This document shows positions 4,782 through 11,078 of a stretch of DNA of 11,078 nt, in pieces. This stretch comes from a bacterium. GTDB lineage: Bacteria > UBP14 > UBA6098. Each line of letters opens with the position of its first letter. The stretch's first letter is position 1. The notes below the pieces were generated by a model. It was not told where the DNA came from. It saw only the letters and a list, made by a program, of their open reading frames with translations, and did no database searches. The translations under genes and the position numbers were made by a program. The stretch lies in NCBI GenBank assembly GCA_030642425.1, contig DAOWNU010000023.1, forward strand, positions 1-11,078, written 5' to 3'.

Positions 4782-4857
4782 TGTCATTTCGAGGGGCAAA
4801 GCGACGAGAAATCTTGTGCAATGAACGGAAAGATTTCTCCCTTCGGTCGAAATGACA
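4782..4857. repeat. 76-nt dispersed-type long hairpin
   Basis: Outer arms TGTCATTTCGA (4782-4792) and TCGAAATGACA (4847-4857) pair at 11 of 11 bases. Inner arms GAGAAATCTT (4806-4815) and AAGATTTCTC (4830-4839) pair at 10 of 10. The layout resembles REP/MITE-like elements of the TCATTTCGAG...GAGAAATCT type that I recall from many genomes. It lies about 130 bp before yajC. It could stop stray transcription or stabilise an RNA end, or be a non-autonomous mobile element. Confidence 0.75.
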
Positions 4858-4893
4858 GTGAGTGTCGGTCGAAATAATGTCGCCTTTTTGTCT

Positions 4894-4921
4894 TTGACAT
4901 TTGAATTTTACTGCTTAATTG
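4894..4921 (+). promoter_or_regulatory. Possible promoter for yajC-def-fmt-DUF116-rng
   Basis: A consensus -35 box TTGACA (4894-4899) is followed after 16 bp by TAATTG (4916-4921), a poor -10 match. It lies in an AT-rich stretch 66 bp upstream of yajC and just after the long hairpin. The -35 is persuasive; the -10 is not. Confidence 0.3.
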
Positions 4922-4987
4922 AAAAGGATTTAATAATATTTGCGCATTAAAAAAATCAGCAATATAAATTTAAGAAAGGTGTGAAAA

Positions 4988-5308
4988 ATGCAATGGGTTT
5001 ATCTTAACATGTTGATGTCGATGGGACAGCAGGAAGGCGGTCAAGAACCGAATATGCTAATATCTTTGCTGCCCTTTGTCGCGATTATCGCAATCTTCTA
5101 TTTCCTGTTTATCAGGCCCCAGCAAAAACAGCGAAAGCAAACGGATAAAATGCTTTCGAGCCTGCAGAAGGGCGATAAGGTGCTGACTTCCGGAGGGCTT
5201 ATCGGGAGCATTGTCGGGGTGGGCGAAAACACGATAACGATTAAATTCGGCGAGGGTTTTAAGACGGAAGTGGGGAAAAGTTATATCGTGAGCAAAATGG
5301 AGAGGTGA
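4988..5308 (+). CDS. yajC: YajC, Sec translocase accessory protein
   Basis: A 106-residue protein with one membrane helix (about residues 22-41, SLLPFVAIIAIFYFLFIRPQ) followed by the basic family signature IRPQQKQRKQ. A small cytosolic domain contains LQKGDKVLTSGGLIGSIVGV (59-78), the conserved YajC core. YajC joins SecDF-YidC at the Sec translocon in the inner membrane; it is usually dispensable. It commonly lies next to secD/secF or tgt; here it leads a def-fmt operon instead. The start is supported by AAAGGTG (4975-4981), 6 nt before the ATG. The N-terminal extension of about 20 residues, rich in Met and Gln, is normal for the family. The stop TGA overlaps the def start (TGATG). Confidence 0.93.
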   Translation: MQWVYLNMLMSMGQQEGGQEPNMLISLLPFVAIIAIFYFLFIRPQQKQRKQTDKMLSSLQKGDKVLTSGGLIGSIVGVGENTITIKFGEGFKTEVGKSYIVSKMER

Positions 5309-5844
5309 TGTCCGATAAATTCCCGGAAAAGCTGAAATTCTGCTACTGGGGAAATCCTATCCTGAGAGAAAAGGCTGTCAAAGTGGAAAATCCGGAATCG
5401 CCGGAGACGCAGGAGTTTATCGAGAAGATGCGCCTGATACTGGAGGAGCACGACGGCCTCGGCCTCGCCGCAAATCAGGTTAATTGCAACAGGCGTGTCT
5501 GTCTCGCGGCCTTTCCGAAAGAGGGCGAATATCCCGAAATGAAAGTCTTGATAAATCCAGTTATCCTCGAAAAAAGCAAGAAAACGGTGCGCAGAGAAGA
5601 GGGCTGCCTTTCGTTTCCGGGCATTTATAAGGATATCGACCGACCGGGAAAAATAAAGGTAAAGGCCTATATTACGGGCGAAGGCGAGAGGATTTTCGAG
5701 GCGGAGGAATTGCTGGCGCGAATTATCTGCCACGAGGTGGATCATCTGAACGGGGTCGTTTTTATCGACCACCTTTCCTACCTTTCGCGGAGCCTGCTGA
5801 AAAAGGAGCTGAAACGGATCGCGGAGAAAAAGAACATCTTATGA
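5308..5844 (+). CDS. def: Peptide deformylase
   Basis: Removes the formyl group from the N-terminal methionine of new proteins; a metal (Fe) hydrolase acting at the ribosome. All three family motifs are present: motif I GLGLAANQV, motif II EGCLSFPG with the metal-ligand Cys, and motif III HEVDH with two His ligands and the catalytic Glu (residues 50-58, 98-105 and 142-146 counted from this start). The length of 178 residues is normal. I chose ATG 5308 over the GTG at 5305: it forms a TGATG overlap with yajC and has GGAG 5 nt upstream. The C-terminal helix is long and basic (KKELKRIAEKKN), as in many type 1 enzymes, where it docks on the ribosome. It overlaps fmt by ATGA, so formyl removal and addition are encoded together. 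Confidence 0.96.
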   Translation: MSDKFPEKLKFCYWGNPILREKAVKVENPESPETQEFIEKMRLILEEHDGLGLAANQVNCNRRVCLAAFPKEGEYPEMKVLINPVILEKSKKTVRREEGCLSFPGIYKDIDRPGKIKVKAYITGEGERIFEAEELLARIICHEVDHLNGVVFIDHLSYLSRSLLKKELKRIAEKKNIL

Positions 5845-6764
5845 GCATTGTCTTTTTCGGGACGACTGAGTATTCCGCCGCGATGCTAAAGGCGATCCTG
5901 AAAGCGGATTATCATGTTTCCCTTGCGGTAACTCTGCGAGACAGACCGTCTCTGCGCGGGCATTCGCTCCAGCCGACGCCGGTCAAAAGGCTTGCCGAAA
6001 AGATGGGGATTCCGGTTTTTTGCGCGGACAATATGAAAGACCCCGCTCTGGCGCAGATTGTCCGAAAGCAGAAAGCCGAACTCGGTATTGTCGTGGCGTT
6101 TAAGATTCTTCCGGGGGCGGTTTATGGCGCCCCGAAACTCGGAACTGTCAATGTGCACCCTTCGCTTTTACCGGAACTGCGGGGGCCGGCCCCGGTTCGC
6201 TGGGCGATAATGCGCGGATATTCCGAAACCGGAATTACTACTTTCAGTCTGGTGGATAAGCCGGATGCCGGCGGGATACTGCTTCAGGAGAGCATATCTA
6301 TCGGGGATGACGAAACTTACGGCGAGCTTTTCGAGAGAATTGTGCCCCCGAGCGCGGATGTTCTTATAAGAACTATCGAAGGCCTTCTCTCCGGCAGCCT
6401 GAAGCCGGGTCCTCAGGACGTCTCCCGCGTAACGAATGCGCCCAAAATAACGAAGGAGCTTTCCCGAATCGACTGGAGTTGGCCCGCGCGAGAAATACGA
6501 AATCTCATTCGTGCGCTCGCTCCAAAGCCCGGGGCCGTGACGGAATCGAGCGATATCGGGTTGAAGATTCTGAGGGCGGAAGTTGTCGGTGGTAACGATT
6601 TGCCGGGAACCGTGATCTCCTGCGATCCGAAGGGTGGCTTAATTGTTGCTTGCGGCGAGAATGCCATTTCCCTGACACGATTGCAGACCGCCGGAAAAAG
6701 GCCAATGGACGCCGCGGATTTTCTCAGAGGATGCGCAATAAATACCGGGGAGAGATTCAAGTGA
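5841..6764 (+). CDS. fmt: Methionyl-tRNA formyltransferase
   Basis: Transfers a formyl group from 10-formyl-tetrahydrofolate to initiator Met-tRNA. The 307 residues include an N-terminal Rossmann-like start (MSIVFFGTTEYSA), the loop RPSLRGHSLQPTPVK (35-49), catalytic NVHPSLLPELRGPAPV (104-119) with Asn104 and His106, and Asp142 in LVDKPDAGG, matching the Asn-His-Asp triad. The linker APKITKELSRIDW introduces the C-terminal tRNA-binding domain (Fmt C-terminal fold, ending FLRGCAINTGERF). The RDRPSLRGHSL loop lacks the usual AGRGKK wording but has the same layout. The ATG lies in an ATGA overlap with def and has no strong Shine-Dalgarno, so it is probably translated by coupling. The stop overlaps the next gene by GTGA. 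Confidence 0.95.
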   Translation: MSIVFFGTTEYSAAMLKAILKADYHVSLAVTLRDRPSLRGHSLQPTPVKRLAEKMGIPVFCADNMKDPALAQIVRKQKAELGIVVAFKILPGAVYGAPKLGTVNVHPSLLPELRGPAPVRWAIMRGYSETGITTFSLVDKPDAGGILLQESISIGDDETYGELFERIVPPSADVLIRTIEGLLSGSLKPGPQDVSRVTNAPKITKELSRIDWSWPAREIRNLIRALAPKPGAVTESSDIGLKILRAEVVGGNDLPGTVISCDPKGGLIVACGENAISLTRLQTAGKRPMDAADFLRGCAINTGERFK

Positions 6765-7537
6765 AGGTTCGAGGCGGAAAGGGTCTGTTTCTTGGGCTGT
6801 CATGGCTGGCTTTTGCGCTTATCGCCGCAATCGCTGCATTCGTGGTATATCTCATAATTCCTCGAGCCGTCGAGTTGTATTTCGCGCTGCCGATAATACT
6901 CTGGGCGCTCGCGGGAGCTTTGCTGGCGATTATCGGCGGGGGATTGCTACTTATTACAATTGCCGCCTTCGCCGGTCTCGACGTCCTTTACCCGCACGGC
7001 GGCGATCCTATCACGATGCGCGTCCTTTTCCCGGTCGTTCTGACTCTCGGTCGAATACTCGGTTTCGATAAGGAACGGCTTCGTGAGGCATTTGTCGATA
7101 CGAACAACGCGCTGATACTCGCCCAGCGCAAGCGAATTTCCGTCGATAGGGTGTTGTTTTTGCTGCCCCATTGCCTGCAAAATCACGAATGCCCTTGGAA
7201 GATCACCTACGATATGGACAATTGCAAAAGGTGCGGCAAATGCGATATCGCCGCGCTTTACGAACTGTCGGAACGGTATAACACCGATGTGCGCGTTGCA
7301 ACGGGAGGCACACTCGCACTCAGGGCCGTCCGGGATTTCAAACCAACAATAATACTTGCGGTGGCGTGCGGAAGAGACCTCGCCGCCGGAATAATCGATG
7401 CGCATCCTTATCCGGTTTTTGGCATCCCGAACGAGCGTCCCAACGGGCCGTGTTTCGACACAAAGGTCGATGTTCGGAAGGTGGAAAGCGCGTTAAAGGA
7501 ACTTATTGGCGCATCGAAAACGAACGAATCTCAATAG
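6761..7537 (+). CDS. DUF116-family membrane protein with cysteine cluster
   Basis: A 258-residue protein of the DUF116 family, function unknown. I chose GTG 6761 because GGGGAGAG (6747-6754) lies 6 nt upstream and GTGA overlaps the fmt stop; an ATG at 6731 and one further upstream lie inside fmt. Two membrane helices (about residues 9-33 and 41-70) precede a cytosolic domain. Its conserved features are LLPHCLQNHECPWK (134-147), NCKRCGKC (154-161), VATGGTLALRAV (179-190), AVACGRDLAAGI (200-211) and NERPNGPCFDTKVDV (224-238). Seven cysteines (138, 144, 155, 158, 161, 203, 231) suggest an Fe-S cluster or zinc site. DUF116 genes often lie near def/fmt, from memory, so a link to translation or RNA maturation is plausible but unproven. 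Rng follows after 16 bp. Confidence 0.88.
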   Translation: MKVRGGKGLFLGLSWLAFALIAAIAAFVVYLIIPRAVELYFALPIILWALAGALLAIIGGGLLLITIAAFAGLDVLYPHGGDPITMRVLFPVVLTLGRILGFDKERLREAFVDTNNALILAQRKRISVDRVLFLLPHCLQNHECPWKITYDMDNCKRCGKCDIAALYELSERYNTDVRVATGGTLALRAVRDFKPTIILAVACGRDLAAGIIDAHPYPVFGIPNERPNGPCFDTKVDVRKVESALKELIGASKTNESQ

Positions 7538-7553
7538 AATAGGAGTAAAATTA

Positions 7554-9092
7554 ATGAATATACAAATTGTTGTGAACGTTCAGGTCCACGAGTCCCGAAT
7601 TGCGATATTGGAAAACGGGAAATTGGTGGAACTGCTTATCGAACGCCCCGATCAGCGAAGAATGGTCGGAAATATTTACAAAGGAAAGATCGAGCGGGTA
7701 TTGCCGGGCATTCAGGCGGCCTTTATTAGTATAGGTTTGGAAAAACACGCCTTTCTGCACATCTCCGATGTCGCCCGGTTCGACCCTTATGCCGACATCG
7801 AAACTGAAGATGAAGAATCCGGCGGGCGTATAAAACGCAGACGTAGGACTGCTCCGGATATCAGAAACTTCCTGCGAACAAATGACGACGTTCTTGTGCA
7901 GATCACAAAAGAACCTATCGGCACGAAAGGCCCTCGATGCACAACCGAGATCAGCCTTCCGGGGCGATACCTCGTTCTTATGCCCGGCCAGCGCCATCAC
8001 GGGGTTTCGCGCAAAATCAAATCCCGGAAAGAAAGGATGCGCGTCCGGGATATTATCCGGAAAATAAAGCCCGGTGGCGCGGGTTTGATAGGAAGATCGG
8101 CCTCCGAGGGGAAAAGCCACGACGTTCTGAAAAAGGACCTCGATTATCTCGTGAAAGAATCGGACGAGATAAGGAAGAAGGCGGAAGTCCTCGACGCGCC
8201 CACCCTTTTGTATCGCGACATGGGGATGATCGCCTCGATGGTCCGCGATCTTTTCACCTCCGATATGGACGAGTTCATTCTCGATTCGAAATCGGAGTTC
8301 GACAAGATCCGCAAATACGCCAAACAGGCCGTCCCGAAGCTCGCGGATAGAATTGTGCTTTACAAGGGAAAATCCCCCATTTTCGACGCTTATGACGTGG
8401 AAAACCAGATCGAGAATATGCTGAAACGCAAAATATGGCTTAAAAAGGGCGCTTCGATAGTGATCGACAATACCGAGGCCATGATCGCCATCGATGTCAA
8501 TTCCGGCCGCAATGTCGGCAAGGGTAAGAGCTATGAGGCGACGCTTCTTCAGGTCAATCTGGCAGCGGCTGATGAGATAGCACGCCAGTTGCGCCTCCGC
8601 GATCTGGGTGGAATAATTGCATTAGATTTTATAGATATGGAAGTGGAGGAAAACCGAAAGAAACTTCAGGATACTTTCGCAACGGCTATGGAGGATGACC
8701 GCGCGCGATATAACATATTGCCTATCAACGAATTCGGTATGATCGTGCTCACACGGCAGCGGGTGCGCCAGAGTATAATCGAACGTATTTCCGATCCTTG
8801 CCCGACATGCGGCGGCGTTGGCATGGTTTTCTCCCCGGTTACTGTAATCGCCCGTCTCGAGCGATGGCTGATGCGGGCTTCCGCCGGAAGCGAGAAACGG
8901 GATTTTCTCGTGATAGCCCATCCGCTGGTTGCCGGAGAGCTTGCGGCCAATGGGGGCGAGCGGATCGACGAGCTTGAAAATCATTATCGCGTTCGGATCG
9001 AATATTTCCCCGATCCGACTATAGACCCGGATGAGTTTTCGGTTCTCGACGCCGATACCGGCGAGGAATTGACGAATGAATTCTTGAGTTGA
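7554..9092 (+). CDS. rng: Ribonuclease G/E family endoribonuclease
   Basis: A single-strand-specific, 5'-end-sensing endoribonuclease for rRNA processing and mRNA decay. From ATG 7554 it has 512 residues, RNase G size, without the long RNase E scaffold tail. An S1 domain spans about residues 35-120 (GNIYKGKIERVLPGIQAAFI, then KHAFLHISDV). It carries a charged insertion at 81-100 (DIETEDEESGGRIKRRRRT), which also occurs in RNase G of several phyla. The catalytic DNase I-like part has AIDVNSGRNVGKG (312-324) with Asp314 and GGIIALDFIDME (352-363) with Asp358. CPTCGGVG (416-423) is the Zn-link. The start is chosen over an upstream in-frame ATG at 7506, which lies inside the preceding gene, because AGGAG (7541-7545) sits 8 nt before 7554. 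It is the last gene of the yajC operon. Confidence 0.95.
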   Translation: MNIQIVVNVQVHESRIAILENGKLVELLIERPDQRRMVGNIYKGKIERVLPGIQAAFISIGLEKHAFLHISDVARFDPYADIETEDEESGGRIKRRRRTAPDIRNFLRTNDDVLVQITKEPIGTKGPRCTTEISLPGRYLVLMPGQRHHGVSRKIKSRKERMRVRDIIRKIKPGGAGLIGRSASEGKSHDVLKKDLDYLVKESDEIRKKAEVLDAPTLLYRDMGMIASMVRDLFTSDMDEFILDSKSEFDKIRKYAKQAVPKLADRIVLYKGKSPIFDAYDVENQIENMLKRKIWLKKGASIVIDNTEAMIAIDVNSGRNVGKGKSYEATLLQVNLAAADEIARQLRLRDLGGIIALDFIDMEVEENRKKLQDTFATAMEDDRARYNILPINEFGMIVLTRQRVRQSIIERISDPCPTCGGVGMVFSPVTVIARLERWLMRASAGSEKRDFLVIAHPLVAGELAANGGERIDELENHYRVRIEYFPDPTIDPDEFSVLDADTGEELTNEFLS

Positions 9093-9151
9093 TGCGGCTT
9101 TTTCGCCTTTTGGCATCCTTCTCGCGTGTTCCACGCTTCGCAGGAAATAAC

Positions 9152-9180
9152 TTGCGCGAGCTAACTCGCTTGCGTATATT
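9152..9180 (+). promoter_or_regulatory. Possible promoter for tolQ-tolR-tolA
   Basis: TTGCGC (9152-9157) and TATATT (9175-9180) are spaced by 17 bp, 40 bp upstream of the tolQ ATG. The -10 is 5/6 and the -35 3/6 to sigma-70 consensus. A small hairpin GCGAG-CTAA-CTCGC (9156-9169) occupies the spacer and could be a regulator site or a coincidence. Confidence 0.45.
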
Positions 9181-9219
9181 GAAATAAGTGGTGTTATTTA
9201 AGAAACTGTTGGAGATAAG

Positions 9220-9948
9220 ATGACCGGTTCCATGTTCGGAAATATCTGGCGGATGGTAATGGCCACCGGCCTTTTCGGGAAATTCATCCTCCTGGTTCTT
9301 TTTATCCTATCGGGATATTCGTGGGGAATAATTATTAGTAAATGGCGGCGCTTCAATCGGTTATCCAAGGATTCGATAAAAATAAAAAAGGCTATCGGCA
9401 ATCACCGGGGCGTGGAAATACTACGGCTCAACCTGCCATCGAGAGACCATCCGATAGTCCGGCTGGTGGAGGCGATTCGCCACGAATTGGGGCCGGGGGC
9501 ATTCTCGGCAGGCTCCACGACACGCGAATCGGACCTCAATTCGCTGTTCGAGGCGCTCTCGCAGCGCGCGGAAGTTGTGGTCGAAGAGGTCCTTGGGAGC
9601 GAGGAGAGAAGGGTGGATTTTCTCGCCATGACCGCCAGCGTTTCGCCCTTTCTCGGGCTTCTCGGAACTGTCTGGGGAATCACCCAGAGCTTTTGGGAGA
9701 TCGGGCAGCAATCCAGCGCGAATATTGCAGTTGTCGCCCCCGGGCTTGCGGAGGCGCTGATAACGACAATTGCCGGACTTCTCGTCGCGATCCCGGCGGT
9801 AATAGCGTTCAACCTGTTCACCGGCAGGCTGCGAGAATTTGCCGGTGAACTTTCCGGCTTCTCGAAGAGACTTATTACGCAGTTGAAAAGAGAGATAAGC
9901 CACAACATCGATATCAAACGCCGGCCCACGGGGATCGACCCGCGATGA
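9220..9948 (+). CDS. tolQ: TolQ/ExbB-family proton channel protein
   Basis: Inner-membrane stator subunit of the Tol-Pal (or ExbBD) motor that uses the proton gradient to act on the outer membrane. It has 242 residues with three membrane helices: about 16-40, 134-160 and 170-200. Signature motifs are SPFLGLLGTVWGITQSF (142-158) with Thr150, and APGLAEALITTIAGLLVAIP (173-192) with Thr183; these Thr residues line the proton path in the family. GGAG (9211-9214) lies 5 nt before the ATG. It overlaps tolR by ATGA. I prefer TolQ over ExbB because of the GLLGTVWGI...SF wording and the tolR-tolA order, but downstream tolB/pal are outside the window, so an ExbB role cannot be excluded. Confidence 0.88.
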   Translation: MTGSMFGNIWRMVMATGLFGKFILLVLFILSGYSWGIIISKWRRFNRLSKDSIKIKKAIGNHRGVEILRLNLPSRDHPIVRLVEAIRHELGPGAFSAGSTTRESDLNSLFEALSQRAEVVVEEVLGSEERRVDFLAMTASVSPFLGLLGTVWGITQSFWEIGQQSSANIAVVAPGLAEALITTIAGLLVAIPAVIAFNLFTGRLREFAGELSGFSKRLITQLKREISHNIDIKRRPTGIDPR

Positions 9949-10355
9949 CCAACTATAAAGAAAGATATAAAACTCAGATACAGATGAATATCACATCGAT
10001 GATGGACGTGGTGTTTATGTTGCTCATTATTTTTATGATAGCGGCGCCTTTAATGCACGCCGAGATCGATGTCAAACTCCCAAAATCCGCGGCGGCGCGA
10101 ATGAAAGAGGAAACGACGATAACGGTTTCGATCACGAAAGAGGGGGATATCTATATCGGGAAAACACCGGTTGCTCTCGACGATTTTCCCGCCGAAATAA
10201 AGAAGCTTGTTTCCTCGGGCGCGATTTCGAGTATCTCGCTAAAGGGCGACGAGGGAGTGAATTACGGCCTTGTGATGAAGGTCGTGGGATATATTAAGGA
10301 GGCCGGTATCGAGAATCTTGGGCTTGTCGCGACCCCCGAAAGGAGAGGTAGGTGA
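9945..10355 (+). CDS. tolR: TolR/ExbD-family proton channel protein
   Basis: Partner of TolQ: a 136-residue protein with a short cytosolic N-terminus, one membrane helix (about 17-37, ITSMMDVVFMLLIIFMIAAP) and a periplasmic domain. Asp21 in the helix matches the essential proton-carrying Asp of TolR (Asp23 in E. coli) and ExbD. The following DVKLPKSAAA and VSITKEGDIYIGKTPV (56-81 region) are typical of the periplasmic dimer domain. The ATG overlaps the tolQ stop (ATGA), as is usual for these fixed-ratio subunits. No clear Shine-Dalgarno, consistent with coupling. TolR or ExbD cannot be decided from sequence alone. Confidence 0.9.
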   Translation: MTNYKERYKTQIQMNITSMMDVVFMLLIIFMIAAPLMHAEIDVKLPKSAAARMKEETTITVSITKEGDIYIGKTPVALDDFPAEIKKLVSSGAISSISLKGDEGVNYGLVMKVVGYIKEAGIENLGLVATPERRGR

Positions 10356-10358
10356 GCT

Positions 10359-10964
10359 TTGAGGCGCGAGCTGATAATAAGTTACGCCTCTCACGCGTTT
10401 CTAATCGTTCTTGCGCTGATTGTCAGCGCGTTTTCCAGGCCGATGAGGCCGCCCGATAAGGTCTATTCCGTGAAAATTATCGCGGCGCCGCAGCCAAAAA
10501 CGGTGCAAAGGGCCGAGGATAAACCTCAGCCGGAACCGAAACCGGAAGAAAAGCCGGTGGTTGAAACAAAGCCCGAACAGACGCAGACGAAGCCTTCGAC
10601 GAAAACTGTCCCGAGGCCGGAGCCTAAACCGGAACCCAAAGAAACAAGCCCGCGCGGCGAAGGGCATATCACGGTGGACGGTCAGGATTTCAAGGACGAC
10701 TATTACTTGAACTTGATATATATGAAGGTCTATCGAAATTGGCTGCCGCCTTCCACGGGCAGAAAGCTCACCGCGACGGTGTATTTCCGAATTTTGCGCA
10801 ACGGCGAGGTGAAGAACGCCAAAGTGGAAAAAAGAAGCGGTGTTTCGAATTACGATCAAAAGGCGTTGCGAACCGTCCTCGTTTCATCGCCATTTCCCGA
10901 ACTGCCGGAAAGCTATACCGGCGACCATCTCGGAGTGCATTTTGAATTCGTTCACAATAAATAG
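10359..10964 (+). CDS. tolA: TolA/TonB-family energy transducer
   Basis: A 201-residue envelope-spanning protein that transmits motor energy from TolQR to the outer membrane. One N-terminal membrane anchor (about residues 9-25) is followed by a Pro/Glu/Lys-rich stiff region (about 44-98, PEPKPEEKP and PRPEPKPEPK) and a C-terminal TonB-type domain (about 113-199). The last contains YYLNLIYMKVYRNWLPP and VYFRILRNGEVKNAKVEKRS, ending FPELPESYTG...FEFVH. The start is TTG at 10359: a stop at 10353 excludes anything further upstream in frame, and the next ATG falls after the membrane helix. AGGTGA (10350-10355) gives good ribosome spacing. The C-terminal fold and proline spacer are TonB-like, while the tolQ-tolR position argues for a TolA role; TolA and TonB C-terminal domains are structurally related. 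Confidence 0.85.
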   Translation: MRRELIISYASHAFLIVLALIVSAFSRPMRPPDKVYSVKIIAAPQPKTVQRAEDKPQPEPKPEEKPVVETKPEQTQTKPSTKTVPRPEPKPEPKETSPRGEGHITVDGQDFKDDYYLNLIYMKVYRNWLPPSTGRKLTATVYFRILRNGEVKNAKVEKRSGVSNYDQKALRTVLVSSPFPELPESYTGDHLGVHFEFVHNK

Positions 10965-11016
10965 AGATTGCTGAAAAATGACAAAATACTCCACAAATAG
11001 AATAATACTATGGCAA

Positions 11017-11078
11017 CGTCATTGCGAGCGGCTGCCAGTCGGCGTTTGCCGACCGAAGGGAGCGTCGCAATCTCTTTG
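11017..11078. repeat. Left part of a dispersed GTCATTGCGAG-type repeat
   Basis: Begins CGTCATTGCGAGCG and contains an internal hairpin GTCGGC-GTTT-GCCGAC (11038-11053), then AAGGGAGCGTCGCAATCTC. From memory, the CGTCATTGCGAG...GCAATCTC form is a very common intergenic repeat; its closing half (GAGATTGC...CGCAATGACG) would lie beyond the window edge. It lies about 50 bp after tolA and may act as a transcript-end hairpin. Confidence 0.6.

Larger units (their letters stand above)
4080..4987. other. 908-bp repeat-filled gap between two operons
   Basis: No believable gene on either strand. In order it holds a 7-bp microsatellite (about 4155-4183), five distinct inverted repeats (4208-4359), a 21-bp tandem array (4421-4745), a 76-nt long hairpin (4782-4857) and a possible yajC promoter region. 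Long open frames cross the array on both strands, but they follow from a repeat period divisible by three. Confidence 0.8.

Noticed and set aside
4300..4821. A 173-residue reverse-strand frame, and several overlapping forward frames, across the 21-bp array
   Set aside because: Frames stay open on both strands because the repeat period is a multiple of three; there are no ribosome binding sites and the peptides are low-complexity heptad repeats. I treat the region as non-coding.
6650..6760. N-terminal extension of the DUF116 protein
   Set aside because: This would overlap fmt by more than 100 bp. GTG 6761 has a strong ribosome binding site and the GTGA overlap, and the extension is basic sequence unlike a protein start.
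7506..7553. Upstream ATG for rng
   Set aside because: It lies inside the DUF116 gene and lacks a ribosome binding site; the family's normal start MNIQIVVNV is at 7554 behind AGGAG.

Overview
The window looks like a chromosomal segment of an uncultured diderm (Gram-negative-type) bacterium. It encodes a complete TolQ/TolR/TolA-type energy-transduction set, Lgt and a lipobox-bearing lipoprotein, so an outer membrane is likely. The proteins are diverged, and several intergenic gaps hold scattered hairpin repeats. I cannot name the phylum with confidence; an FCB-group or similar candidate lineage is a guess. Every coding gene I support lies on the + strand.

Layout. (1) 1-700: the 3' end of an unknown gene overlaps a small lipoprotein gene, which ends at a hairpin-plus-T-run terminator. 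(2) 824-1651: an accessory patch. It has an intact Doc-type antitoxin gene followed by a Doc/Fic toxin cut off after about 26 recognisable residues. Next come a 17-bp copy of the 5' end of tRNA-Ser, two hairpins, an intact tRNA-Ser(UGA), and two related gene-tail remnants that flank a cassette of hairpin repeats. (3) 1763-4079: a tightly overlapping housekeeping operon, uppS-lgt-comF (undecaprenyl diphosphate synthesis, lipoprotein lipidation, ComF-type phosphoribosyltransferase). (4) 4080-4987: a 908-bp gap with a 7-bp microsatellite, five different hairpin repeats, a 21-bp tandem array of about 16 units organised as 84-bp higher-order repeats, and a 76-nt dispersed hairpin. (5) 4988-9092: yajC-def-fmt-DUF116-rng, mostly joined by 1-4 bp overlaps (Sec accessory protein, N-formyl group removal and addition, a cysteine-rich membrane protein of unknown function, RNase G/E). 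(6) 9220-10964: tolQ-tolR-tolA/tonB with their own likely promoter, followed by the left part of another dispersed repeat that runs off the window end.

The core genes are a conventional cell-envelope, protein-maturation and RNA-processing set, and ATGA/GTGA/TGATG overlaps suggest translational coupling. I found no convincing new multi-gene defence or metabolic system. The unusual content is in the gaps: the higher-order 21-bp array, the degraded toxin-antitoxin/tRNA junction, and the paired remnants around a repeat cassette.
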